This document shows positions 24,534-34,600 of a DNA stretch of 49,104 bases, piece by piece. Source of the DNA: Rhodospirillales bacterium (GTDB taxonomy: Bacteria; Pseudomonadota; Alphaproteobacteria; Rhodospirillales; 2-12-FULL-67-15); the NCBI GenBank assembly GCA_016872535.1, contig VGZQ01000011.1, positions 1-49,104 of the forward strand. The letters run 5' to 3'. Below the pieces are notes generated by a model that saw nothing but the letters and a program-made list of their open reading frames with translations, searched no databases and was not told the origin of the DNA. The position numbers and the translations under genes were made by a program. Within the stretch, counting starts at the first letter, position 1; the number at the start of each line of letters is the position of its first letter.

Positions 24534-25339
24534 GTGGCAAGCCACCCTTCGCCGCCGTAGATACGCTTCAGATGATCGTCGGTCAGGTCGCCGGGCGGCC
24601 CGTCGAACACGATCTTGCCGCCCGACATGCCGACGACGCGCGCGGCAAAGCGCCGCGCCAATTCCACCTGGTGGATGTTGACGATGACCGGAATGCCGGC
24701 CTTTCCGGCGAGATCGACCATCAGCTCCATGATCTCGACCGACGTGCGCGGATCGAGCGACGAGGTCGGTTCGTCGGCGAGCAACAGGTCGGGGCCCTGC
24801 ATCAGCGCGCGGGCGATGCCGACCCGCTGGCGCTGCCCGCCCGAGAGCGCGTCGGCGCGCTGTTTGGCGAACGCACCCAGGCCCACCGCGTCGAGCAGGT
24901 CGAATGCCCGCGCGATGTCGGCGGCGGGAAACCGGCGCAGCCACGCGGCGAACGGATTGACGTAGCCGAGCCGCCCGCACAGCAGATTTTCGATTACGCT
25001 CAGGCGTTCGACCAGGTTGTATTCCTGAAAGACCATGCCGATCCGCCGCCGCGCGGTACGCAATGCGCGCCCGCGCAGATGTGCGATGTCCTGGCCCATG
25101 AACAGGATTTCGCCTCGAGTCGGCTCGACCAGTCGGTTGATGCAGCGGATCAGGGTGCTTTTCCCGGTGCCGGACGGGCCGATGATCGCGGTCAGCCCAC
25201 GGCCCTCGACCGTCAGGCTGACGCCGTCGAGCACCCGCGTGCCGCGCACGTATTCCTTGGTGAGCTCGCGAATGACGAGGGAGCGGGCGTCGGGCCCGCT
25301 CCCCCGCGCGTCACGACCGTCGGACAACTCCGGCTTCAC
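24530..25339 (-). CDS. phnC: Phosphonate-type ABC transporter ATP-binding protein
   Basis: ABC ATPase of 269 aa of the PhnC family. Walker A is GPSGTGKST, the Q-loop MVFQEYNLV is typical of PhnC, the signature is [15 protein letters not shown], and Walker B is [13 protein letters not shown]. It powers import by the two PhnE proteins. The start is GTG (25339-25337); the first twenty residues are poorly conserved in look, so an internal start is possible. phnD lies 25 bp upstream. Confidence 0.93.
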   Translation of the reverse strand: MKPELSDGRDARGSGPDARSLVIRELTKEYVRGTRVLDGVSLTVEGRGLTAIIGPSGTGKSTLIRCINRLVEPTRGEILFMGQDIAHLRGRALRTARRRIGMVFQEYNLVERLSVIENLLCGRLGYVNPFAAWLRRFPAADIARAFDLLDAVGLGAFAKQRADALSGGQRQRVGIARALMQGPDLLLADEPTSSLDPRTSVEIMELMVDLAGKAGIPVIVNIHQVELARRFAARVVGMSGGKIVFDGPPGDLTDDHLKRIYGGEGWLAT

Positions 25340-25364
25340 CGACCCGAGATCCGACGGAGACCAA

Positions 25365-26402
25365 CTATTGCTTTTTCTGCCCGGCGGCTTCCTTGGCTTT
25401 TTTCGCCGCCGCGGCTTCCTTGGCCGTTTCCTTCTCGAACTGGTCGCGCGAGTAGGTTTCGCCGTTGGCCTCGGCGATGTCGCGGATCATGGCCCAATCC
25501 TTCTTGTAGGTAATGGGAAAGAATCGATCCGCCCCGCCGAAGGTTTTCACCATCTCCGGCGTGAAGCGGTAGTCGGCGAACGCCTTCTTGAGCTTGGCGG
25601 CGAGATCGGGATGCAGATCGTGCGCCAGGCCGAAGGACGAGGTCGGGAACGTCTCGCTCTTGTAAATCACCCGGAAATCGTCGCAGTTGACGGTCTTACG
25701 CTCGCACATCCGCTTGAACACGTCGGAGGCGACCGGCGCGGCGTCGTAATCGCCGGAATTGACGCCGAGCACCGACTGGTCGTGCTTACCGGAATAGATC
25801 ACCTTGTAATCCTGGTCGGGCACCAAGCCTTCCTTGGGCAGCAGCACGCGCGGCGCGAGGTTGCCGGAGTTGGACGACGCCGAGGTGTGCGCCACCTTTT
25901 TGCCCTTGAGGTCGGCGGGCTTCTGGAAGGGGCTGTCCTTCTTGACGATCAGGGCCAAGTGATAGCCCTGGAAACCGTCCTTGTCGCCCTTGACCGCGAT
26001 CGGCACGTAGCCGGCGAGATTGACCGCGTAACCGGTCGGCCCGGTCGAGAAGCCGGCGATGTGCAGCTTGCCCGAGCGCATCGCCTCGACCTCGGCGGCG
26101 TTGGAGTGGACCGTGTAGTAAACCACCTTCTTGCCGGTCGCCTTGGCGAGATATTCCTGGAAGTCGGCGAACGCCTGCTTATAGACGGCCGGGTCTTCGA
26201 CCGGCGTGTAGGTGAAGATCAGGGTCGAAGGGTTCTTCCACTTCTTCTGGTCCTTCGGCAGGTCGGCGGTCAAATCGCCGTTCTCATCGCAGTACATCGG
26301 ATCGAGCCGCCCGCGCGACTTGCAGTCGTCGGCGAATGCGGGCGCCAGCCCCGCGACCGTACCGGCGAAAAGGGCTGCGAACGCAAACGTCAACTTGGTC
26401 AT
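25365..26402 (-). CDS. phnD: Phosphonate-type ABC transporter substrate-binding protein
   Basis: Periplasmic binding protein of 345 aa. The signal peptide ([14 protein letters not shown]... ending AFADDC) is followed by a PhnD-type fold: [21 protein letters not shown], later [10 protein letters not shown] and [19 protein letters not shown]. The C-terminal twenty residues are Ala/Lys-rich and probably unstructured. The ATG at 26402 is chosen for the signal peptide and for AGGGGAGG upstream. PhnD-like proteins bind phosphonates, phosphite or related phospho-esters; no C-P lyase gene lies in the window, and the GDPD and GlpD neighbours point to glycerol phospho-esters as an alternative ligand (inference). 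Confidence 0.92.
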   Translation of the reverse strand: MTKLTFAFAALFAGTVAGLAPAFADDCKSRGRLDPMYCDENGDLTADLPKDQKKWKNPSTLIFTYTPVEDPAVYKQAFADFQEYLAKATGKKVVYYTVHSNAAEVEAMRSGKLHIAGFSTGPTGYAVNLAGYVPIAVKGDKDGFQGYHLALIVKKDSPFQKPADLKGKKVAHTSASSNSGNLAPRVLLPKEGLVPDQDYKVIYSGKHDQSVLGVNSGDYDAAPVASDVFKRMCERKTVNCDDFRVIYKSETFPTSSFGLAHDLHPDLAAKLKKAFADYRFTPEMVKTFGGADRFFPITYKKDWAMIRDIAEANGETYSRDQFEKETAKEAAAAKKAKEAAGQKKQ

Positions 26403-26452
26403 GGTCAAGGCCTCCCCTGGTGTTTTGAGCAATATTATCCGCAGGTTGCCAC

Positions 26453-26471
26453 AAAATCGCCCCGAAGGCGA
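26453..26471 (-). terminator. Intrinsic terminator after the phosphodiesterase gene
   Basis: On the minus strand TCGCC-TTCGG-GGCGA forms a 5-bp stem (26471-26457), followed directly by TTTTG (26456-26452). It lies 8 bp past the GDPD stop codon and ahead of phnD, so it probably separates the two transcripts. The stem is short, hence moderate confidence. Confidence 0.5.
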
Positions 26472-26478
26472 CTCGCCT

Positions 26479-27225
26479 CTATTCCAATACCCCGAGAATC
26501 CGTTCGGGATAGTCGCTGAACACCGATTCGACCCCCCAGGCGAACAATTGCGCGGCGGAACGGACGTCGTTGACCGTATAGGCCCGTACCGCGTAGCCCG
26601 CCCCACGCAACCCGACGACCCGGGCGCGATCCAGGAATTGCCCGTTGCAGTGGATCGCGGTCGCGCCGGTTTCTTCGGCCAGCGCGCGCCAATTGCCGGG
26701 CGGTTCGCGAAAGATCAGCGCGCGGGGAAACTCGGGTGCGGCCGCCGCAGCCACGACCAGCGCGCCCGCGTTAAAGCTCGAGAGAAGCGGCGCCGGCAGC
26801 CGTCCCGGCCAACGGGCCTTGAGCGCCCGGGCGACGACCTCGCCGGTCTCGCGCTCGCGCCCCGGGCACGGCTTGATCTCCACATTGGCGCCTAGACCCA
26901 AGCGCGCCAGCACCACCAGCGCCTCCTCCAGGGTCGGAATCCGCTCGTCCTGGTAACGCGCCTGATACCAGGAACCGGCGTCCAGCTTCTTGAGCCGCGC
27001 GAGCGAAGTTTCGGCCACCTTGCCCTTGCCGTCGGTGGTGCGTTCCAGGGTCTCGTCGTGAAAGAGGATCGGCTCGCCCGTGCCCGCGAGCTTGACGTCG
27101 AATTCGACCCAGCGCGCGCCGAGGCGCGCGGCCGCGGCCAGCGAGGCGATGGTGTTTTCCGGCGCGTGGCCGGCGGCCCCGCGATGGCCGATGACCCGAG
27201 GCACTTGGGGCGGATGGCGTTCCAT
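26479..27225 (-). CDS. ugpQ: Glycerophosphodiester phosphodiesterase
   Basis: GDPD of 248 aa with no signal peptide, so cytoplasmic, as UgpQ is. It hydrolyses glycerophosphodiesters to glycerol 3-phosphate and an alcohol. Catalytic and metal residues are in GHRGAAGHAPENT near the start (His, Arg, Glu), then EFDVKLAGTGEPILFHDETLERTTDG, then NVEIKPCPG. The ATG at 27225 follows AAGGA; the frame is open above but outside the family fold. It lies upstream of phnDCEE on the same strand. Product glycerol 3-phosphate would feed GlpD. Confidence 0.93.
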   Translation of the reverse strand: MERHPPQVPRVIGHRGAAGHAPENTIASLAAAARLGARWVEFDVKLAGTGEPILFHDETLERTTDGKGKVAETSLARLKKLDAGSWYQARYQDERIPTLEEALVVLARLGLGANVEIKPCPGRERETGEVVARALKARWPGRLPAPLLSSFNAGALVVAAAAAPEFPRALIFREPPGNWRALAEETGATAIHCNGQFLDRARVVGLRGAGYAVRAYTVNDVRSAAQLFAWGVESVFSDYPERILGVLE

Positions 27226-27282
27226 CGGTTCCTTCTTTATCCTAGCGGCGACCGCAGGCAAGGTTAACCGGAGCCGCCGTCC

Positions 27283-28002
27283 ATGAAAACCGTTCTCGCC
27301 CTTCGCCATGTGGCATTCGAGGATCTCGGCGGTTTCGCTCCCGTGTTCGCGCGGCGCGGTTATACGATCGAATACCTCGAAGCCGGCGTGGATAACCTCG
27401 CCCGTCCGGCGCCGTACGAACCGGATATTCTCGTGATCCTCGGCGGGCCGATCGGCGTCAACGACGCCGCCGATTATCCGTTCATCCGGGACGAACTCGA
27501 CATGCTCGCGCGGCGCGCCAAGGCCGGGCGTCCCACCCTCGGCATATGTCTCGGCGCGCAACTGATGGCGCGCGCCCTCGGGGCGCGGGTCTATCCGGCA
27601 AAAGCCAAGGAAGTCGGCTGGGCGCCGATCCGATTGACCGACGAAGGGCGCCGCTCGTCCCTGGCCGCCTTGGCGCCGAACGGCGAGCCGGTGTTGCACT
27701 GGCACGGCGACACGTTCGATCTACCCGAAGAAGCTACGCGCCTGGCATCGACCGACATCTGCCCGAACCAGGCGTTCGCGTGGGGCTCCGCGTGGCTTGC
27801 CTTGCAATTCCACGCCGAGACGACCCGGCGGGGCCTGGAGCAATGGTTCATCGGACACACGGTCGAGATCGCCGCCACCCCGGGCGTATCGGTCGGCCAG
27901 CTCCGCGCCGACACCGCCCGCTGGGGCGCTTCGTTGGAAACCCGCGGCGCGGCATGCCTGGAACGCTGGCTCGACGCTGTCGAAACGATTGACGGCGGCT
28001 GA
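27283..28002 (+). CDS. Glutamine amidotransferase class I domain protein
   Basis: Stand-alone GATase1 protein of 239 aa. The catalytic triad is visible: Cys89 in LGICLGAQLMA, His177 and Glu179 in LQFHAET. ILGGPIGVNDAADYPF is the oxyanion region. Close relatives are annotated as GMP-synthase-like glutamine amidotransferases or gamma-glutamyl hydrolases of unknown substrate. It is divergent from the GDPD gene (57 bp between starts) and lies 65 bp upstream of the malic enzyme gene on the same strand. Confidence 0.88.
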   Translation: MKTVLALRHVAFEDLGGFAPVFARRGYTIEYLEAGVDNLARPAPYEPDILVILGGPIGVNDAADYPFIRDELDMLARRAKAGRPTLGICLGAQLMARALGARVYPAKAKEVGWAPIRLTDEGRRSSLAALAPNGEPVLHWHGDTFDLPEEATRLASTDICPNQAFAWGSAWLALQFHAETTRRGLEQWFIGHTVEIAATPGVSVGQLRADTARWGASLETRGAACLERWLDAVETIDGG

Positions 28003-28067
28003 TCCGGGGGGCGACAATTCCCCCGGCGCTCTCCGCCGCAACCGGCGCCGACATCTCCGCGTCCCCC

Positions 28068-30356
<2,289 letters not shown>

Positions 30357-30372
30357 AAGGAAACGTAAGACT

Positions 30373-31473
30373 TTAGCGTGCAAATACGGCGCGCATTGCG
30401 CCGCCGAGGCTGCCTTCCTCCAGGTACTTCATACCGAAGTAGCCGCCCGCCCAGATCGAGACCAGCGCGAGAAAGGAACCGAGCGCGAGGGTCGAGACGC
30501 CGGTCAGCCCCTGGCCGATGGTGCAGCCTATCGCCATCACCCCGCCGACGCCCATCAGCGCGCCGCCCGACATGTGCCGGCCCATGTCGCTCGCGTCCTT
30601 GAACGCCTCGATGCGGAAGGTGCGATCGAGCAGCGCCATCAGGAACGCGCCGAGAATCACGCCGCCGACCGTGGCGACGCCGAAATTGATCGCGGTGCCG
30701 GTGAAGGTCATCAGGAACATCACGCTTTCGCCCACCGGCGCGACGAAGGTCATGCCGGCGAGCGGCGTCGGCTCGAACGGATCGTTGCCGACGATGCCGG
30801 TGATCGCCCACGCGGCCGGGATGGTGGCACCGAGAATCAAGCCGGCGGCGACGTCGTGCCGGGAGGCGCGGAACTCCGCGTCCTTGAAGCAGAACCAGAT
30901 CAGGCCGAGGGCGACGATCAGGGCCACCGCGAGGCGCGCGTTGGCGAGCGCGAGGCCGGTCGACGCCGCCAGCAGGTCGGGCACGCCTTGGGCCGGGATC
31001 TTGGCCTGGGCGAGGTTGATGTTGACCGCGGCTTCGAGCGGAATCCGTCCCGCCGCGATCAACCCGCGCATGGTCATGTAGCCGAACACGGCGATGAACA
31101 AAGCGACCACCAGCGATTTCAGGTTGCCGCCGCCGAGGCGGACCAGGGTCTTGCTGCCGCAGCCGCCGCCGAGCGTCATGCCGAAGCCGAACAACGCGCC
31201 GCCGACGATGGCGCCGAGCCAGCCGAGATTGGGCGTGAGATAAACCGACTTGTTGAGGTTGATCAGGCCGGCCACGTGCATGGCCTGACTGCCGAGAATG
31301 GCGACCGCGATGGCCAGCAGCCACGCCCGCATCCGGTTCCAGTTGCCCATGAACACGATGTCCGAGATCGAACCCATGGTGCAGAAGTTGGTCTTCTGCG
31401 CGGTCGCTCCGAATACGACCCCGAGGGCGAGCCCCAGAGTTGCGACAACGTATTTGACTGGAAATTCTTCCAC
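30373..31473 (-). CDS. YeeE/YedE family sulfur-compound transporter
   Basis: Polytopic membrane protein of 366 aa with about ten hydrophobic segments and an internal two-fold repeat. It keeps the three cysteines found in thiosulfate transporter YeeE/TsuA: Cys31 in KTNFCTMG, Cys105 in GGGCGSKT and Cys317 in AIGCTIGQG. These form the relay for thiosulfate or another sulfur ion in the family. The start is GTG at 31473, preceded by GGGGAGA. The leader (31500-31520) is strikingly AT-rich, with -10-like TATATT and TATACT on the minus strand but no clear -35. No yeeD/tusA partner is adjacent. Confidence 0.9.
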   Translation of the reverse strand: MEEFPVKYVVATLGLALGVVFGATAQKTNFCTMGSISDIVFMGNWNRMRAWLLAIAVAILGSQAMHVAGLINLNKSVYLTPNLGWLGAIVGGALFGFGMTLGGGCGSKTLVRLGGGNLKSLVVALFIAVFGYMTMRGLIAAGRIPLEAAVNINLAQAKIPAQGVPDLLAASTGLALANARLAVALIVALGLIWFCFKDAEFRASRHDVAAGLILGATIPAAWAITGIVGNDPFEPTPLAGMTFVAPVGESVMFLMTFTGTAINFGVATVGGVILGAFLMALLDRTFRIEAFKDASDMGRHMSGGALMGVGGVMAIGCTIGQGLTGVSTLALGSFLALVSIWAGGYFGMKYLEEGSLGGAMRAVFAR

Positions 31474-31523
31474 CGTCGTCTCCCCGCTCCCGCGCCAATA
31501 TTACAAGAGTATAATATAGTCTT

Positions 31524-31545
31524 AAAACCGAAGCCAGACGGCTTC
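31524..31545 (-). terminator. Intrinsic terminator after the tartrate dehydrogenase gene
   Basis: On the minus strand GAAGCC-GTCT-GGCTTC (31545-31530) is a perfect 6-bp hairpin, followed by GGTTTTAAG. It begins one base past the stop codon of the upstream gene and lies ahead of the YedE gene's leader, so it should separate the two transcripts. Confidence 0.6.
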
Positions 31546-31546
31546 C

Positions 31547-32614
31547 CTAGAGGGCCCCCTCGACCGCGCTGGTCATTTCCGCCGTGCTCGCCCGGCCGCC
31601 TAGGTCGCGGGTGCGAACCTTGCCTTCCCTCAGCACCCGTTCGATGGCGGCGTTGATGGCCGCGGCCGCTTCGGGACAGCCCAGGTGCTCGATCATCATC
31701 GCCCCGGTCGCGATCATGGCGATCGGGTTGGCGATGCCTTGGCCGGCGATGTCGGGGGCCGAGCCGTGCACCGGCTCGAACATCGACGGATATTCCTTCT
31801 CCGGGTTGATGTTGCCGGCGGGCGCGAGGCCGATCGAGCCGGCGATGGCGGCGCCCAGGTCGGAAAGAATGTCGCCGAACAGGTTGCTCGCCACCACCAC
31901 GTCGAAGATGTCCGGCTTCTGCACGAAATGGGCGGCGAGGATATCAATGTGGAACTGCGCCGTCTTGACGTCGGGATAGCGCGCGGCGTTGGCGGCGAAG
32001 CGTTCGTCCCAATAGGGCATGGTGACCGCGATGCCGTTCGACTTGGTCGCCGAGGTGACGTGACCCCGGCGCTTGCGCGCGAGTTCGAACGCATAGCGCT
32101 GCACCCGGTCGACGCCCTTGCGGGTGAAGACGCTTTCTTGGATCACGAACTCGTCGTCGGTGCCGCCGTAGGCGCGCCCGCCGATCGACGAATACTCGCC
32201 CTCGTTGTTCTCGCGCACGATGACGAAGTCGATGTCCTTGGCGGTGCGATCAGCAAGCGGGGTGCGGATGCCGGGCAACAGCCGGGTCGGGCGCAGGTTC
32301 ACGTACTGGCGCAGTTCGCGCCGGAGCGGGATCAGAAGCCCCCACAGGGACACGTGATCGGGCACGCCCGGCCAGCCGACCGCGCCGAGCAGGATCGCAT
32401 CGAACCCGCGCACCTGGGCGATGCCGTCTTCCGGCATCATGCGTCCATGGCGGGCGTAATGGGCGCAGCTCCAGGGGAATTCCTTCCATTCGAACGACAC
32501 GCCGAAGCGCTTGCCGGCTGCCTCCAGCACCTGGATAGCCGCCGGAATGACTTCGGAGCCGATGCCGTCGCCGGGGATCAGGGCAACGCGGAACCTGCGT
32601 ATGTTGGTGGTCAT
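31547..32614 (-). CDS. ttuC: Tartrate dehydrogenase/decarboxylase-like enzyme
   Basis: NAD-dependent beta-decarboxylating dehydrogenase of 355 aa, isocitrate/isopropylmalate family. LIPGDGIGSEVIPAAI opens the protein and the active-site region reads IVRENNEGEYSSIGG. The stretch WSCAHYARHGRMMPEDG is diagnostic of tartrate dehydrogenases rather than isopropylmalate dehydrogenase. Members act on tartrate, D-malate or meso-tartrate. The gene is alone on its strand between the terminator and the divergent GT-C gene. A link to malic enzyme and the fumarase/tartrate dehydratase genes further right is possible. Confidence 0.9.
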   Translation of the reverse strand: MTTNIRRFRVALIPGDGIGSEVIPAAIQVLEAAGKRFGVSFEWKEFPWSCAHYARHGRMMPEDGIAQVRGFDAILLGAVGWPGVPDHVSLWGLLIPLRRELRQYVNLRPTRLLPGIRTPLADRTAKDIDFVIVRENNEGEYSSIGGRAYGGTDDEFVIQESVFTRKGVDRVQRYAFELARKRRGHVTSATKSNGIAVTMPYWDERFAANAARYPDVKTAQFHIDILAAHFVQKPDIFDVVVASNLFGDILSDLGAAIAGSIGLAPAGNINPEKEYPSMFEPVHGSAPDIAGQGIANPIAMIATGAMMIEHLGCPEAAAAINAAIERVLREGKVRTRDLGGRASTAEMTSAVEGAL

Positions 32615-32694
32615 GGTTTTACACTCTTAGGGACGGAAGCAACGAAACCATAGAATGGACGCCACTTTCCAGGCAAGACGAGGTGCGCCCATTC

Positions 32695-32722
32695 AAGACA
32701 GGGGCGCCTTTCATGGTGTAAT
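32695..32722 (+). promoter_or_regulatory. Weak promoter, possibly giving a leaderless mRNA
   Basis: AAGACA (32695-32700) and TGTAAT (32717-32722) are spaced by 16 bp, with 4 and 5 of 6 matches. Transcription would start near 32729, next to the ATG at 32732, which lacks a ribosome site. This would give a leaderless transcript; the call is tentative. Confidence 0.3.
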
Positions 32723-32731
32723 TTGGCCGAA

Positions 32732-34597
32732 ATGTTGGTGTCGTTTCTGTTCATTGTTTTGAGTGTCCTTGGCTTGGGCGGATTTTGCCCGGTGCCGCGC
32801 GCGCCGCTTGGCGTGCGCCTTACGTTTGGCTGGAGCGCGCTGACGATCCTGCTCATTCTCGGCGCGGTCTTTTTCGCCTTGCCGTTGCGGGCAACTTCCC
32901 TCGCCATTGCCGCGCTGGCCGCGATCGGATTGGTCGCGCGGGCGAGGACCGCTTTTCAGCGAGAAGACCTGAGGCATCCCGTCGTGCCGTTCGCGGTGCT
33001 AGCTGCCGTCATGATCGCCTTCGGACCCGGCCTATATCATCCCGTGGCCTGGGACGAGCTTTCTTACTGGATGTACATCACGCGCGAAATCGTCGTCGCC
33101 GACAAAACCATCGCGCCCGGCCTGATCTATCCCAACCAGGGCCATACCCTCGGCTGGCAACTTCTGATGGCCTATCCGCAGGCTCTTTTTTCCGACTTCA
33201 TCGAAGGGCGTTCTTATCCCTCCGTCGTCGCCCTGCACCTCTCGACACTGGCGCTTGCCGCCGATTTCGTCCGCCACTTAGTTCGCGGCCGGGGAATGGA
33301 CGATAAAATCGTGGTCGCCGCGGGATGGATCGCCATCCCGCTTCTCCTCGCCGCCCAGGCGATGTGGATTTTGTTTCCCACGCTGCTGCTGATCGAAAAG
33401 CCGCAGATTTACTCTTATGTGGCGGCAATCATGCTTGCCATCATGACAATCGGGGCACAGGAAGGAAACGCGCCGCGATGGGGCTTAACCGCGGGGATCG
33501 CGCTGGCCGCGTCTTATCTCCTGAAGATCACCGCGATTACGCTGTTCCCCGCATGGGGGATTTTTGCCCTGATCCTGCTGATGCGCCGCAACCGGACCGC
33601 CGTCATCGCGGTGGCGGCAATGGTTCTTCCCGCCCTTCTGACCGCCGCCGGTTGGCCCTTGATCGTCCCAAGCGAGGGGGGCTGCCAGGTCAAGCCCCTC
33701 CTCGTCATCTCCAAGATGCTGCAGCTTCATGACGAGGTATGGATGACAGCCAAGGGGTTGGGCGGACTACTTTCCGCTTATTACGCCGAATACAAACCCG
33801 CGGTCTCGATTGCCGCGATTGCGGGATTGGCAATGAGCCTTCGCCACCGCGCCGGGGCATTACTGACCTCCAGCTTGATTGTATTTTTCGCGACCTATCT
33901 GACGGCTCTCCTGTTTTCCTATGTCGGTTGCTGGTCGGGGTACGAAAAGGAGACGTTCATTTCTTACGAGCGTTACGGCCGCGTGATTCTGCGCGTCCTT
34001 CATGTCTTCGGCCTTGCGATGCTGCTCGTATCCGTCATCGAATGGGCAGGCCGCCGGAACTGGTTCGACTTCCGCGGCCGCCGGGTCGCCGCCGCGGGAG
34101 CGGTTCTTTTCGCCGCATTCCTCGGCTGGCAGGGGATCAAAGCCCATGCCGCCCTGCACGAGATCGCCGCCCGCGACAGCGGGGACGAGCGCGATATCGC
34201 CGTCCTTGCTGTTCGCCGCAACCTCGAAAAAATAAAGTCCTGGGCGGATTCTCGCGGTGGTGGCTCCTTGCCGCGCATCATGATCGTCGCCCAGAAAAGC
34301 ACCGGCTTCGAGAATGTCATCGCTGCCTATCATGCCCTTGGCATAACCCGAGGCGGTCCGACCCGATCCCTGGAACTCGAACCGATCTTCAGTTTCGGCC
34401 AAACGGCGGGAAACATCTGGATGAGGCCTCTGGCACGGGAAGAAATCCTGACGATCGCTGGAAAGGCCGATCTTCTCTGGCCGATCACCCTTGACGATTA
34501 CGCCCGCGACGCCTTGGCACCCATTCTGGCCGCCTGTCCGGGTAGCTCATTTGTCGTCCGCACCGGCACGACCTGGGGTTGTCCGCCCCGGCGCTAA
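32732..34597 (+). CDS. GT-C-like polytopic membrane protein, putative glycosyltransferase
   Basis: Membrane protein of 621 aa. The first 450 residues hold about ten to twelve hydrophobic segments; the final 150 or so are soluble. An acidic loop motif HPVAWDELSYWMYITRE after the third segment resembles the DE motif by which GT-C glycosyltransferases (ArnT, PMT types) bind lipid-linked donors. Function is otherwise unrecognised. I use ATG 32732; an in-frame TTG at 32723 would add three residues. It ends 3 bp before the GH17 gene, so the two are in one operon, suggesting a shared role in envelope or exported glucan. Its base composition looks slightly less GC-rich than its neighbours. Confidence 0.75.
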   Translation: MLVSFLFIVLSVLGLGGFCPVPRAPLGVRLTFGWSALTILLILGAVFFALPLRATSLAIAALAAIGLVARARTAFQREDLRHPVVPFAVLAAVMIAFGPGLYHPVAWDELSYWMYITREIVVADKTIAPGLIYPNQGHTLGWQLLMAYPQALFSDFIEGRSYPSVVALHLSTLALAADFVRHLVRGRGMDDKIVVAAGWIAIPLLLAAQAMWILFPTLLLIEKPQIYSYVAAIMLAIMTIGAQEGNAPRWGLTAGIALAASYLLKITAITLFPAWGIFALILLMRRNRTAVIAVAAMVLPALLTAAGWPLIVPSEGGCQVKPLLVISKMLQLHDEVWMTAKGLGGLLSAYYAEYKPAVSIAAIAGLAMSLRHRAGALLTSSLIVFFATYLTALLFSYVGCWSGYEKETFISYERYGRVILRVLHVFGLAMLLVSVIEWAGRRNWFDFRGRRVAAAGAVLFAAFLGWQGIKAHAALHEIAARDSGDERDIAVLAVRRNLEKIKSWADSRGGGSLPRIMIVAQKSTGFENVIAAYHALGITRGGPTRSLELEPIFSFGQTAGNIWMRPLAREEILTIAGKADLLWPITLDDYARDALAPILAACPGSSFVVRTGTTWGCPPRR

Positions 34598-34600
34598 CCC

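Noticed and set aside
22928-26402. C-P lyase or other phosphonate-degrading genes with the phn transporter
   Set aside because: None of phnG-M, phnX, phnA or ptx-type genes is present in the window, so phosphonate breakdown cannot be claimed.
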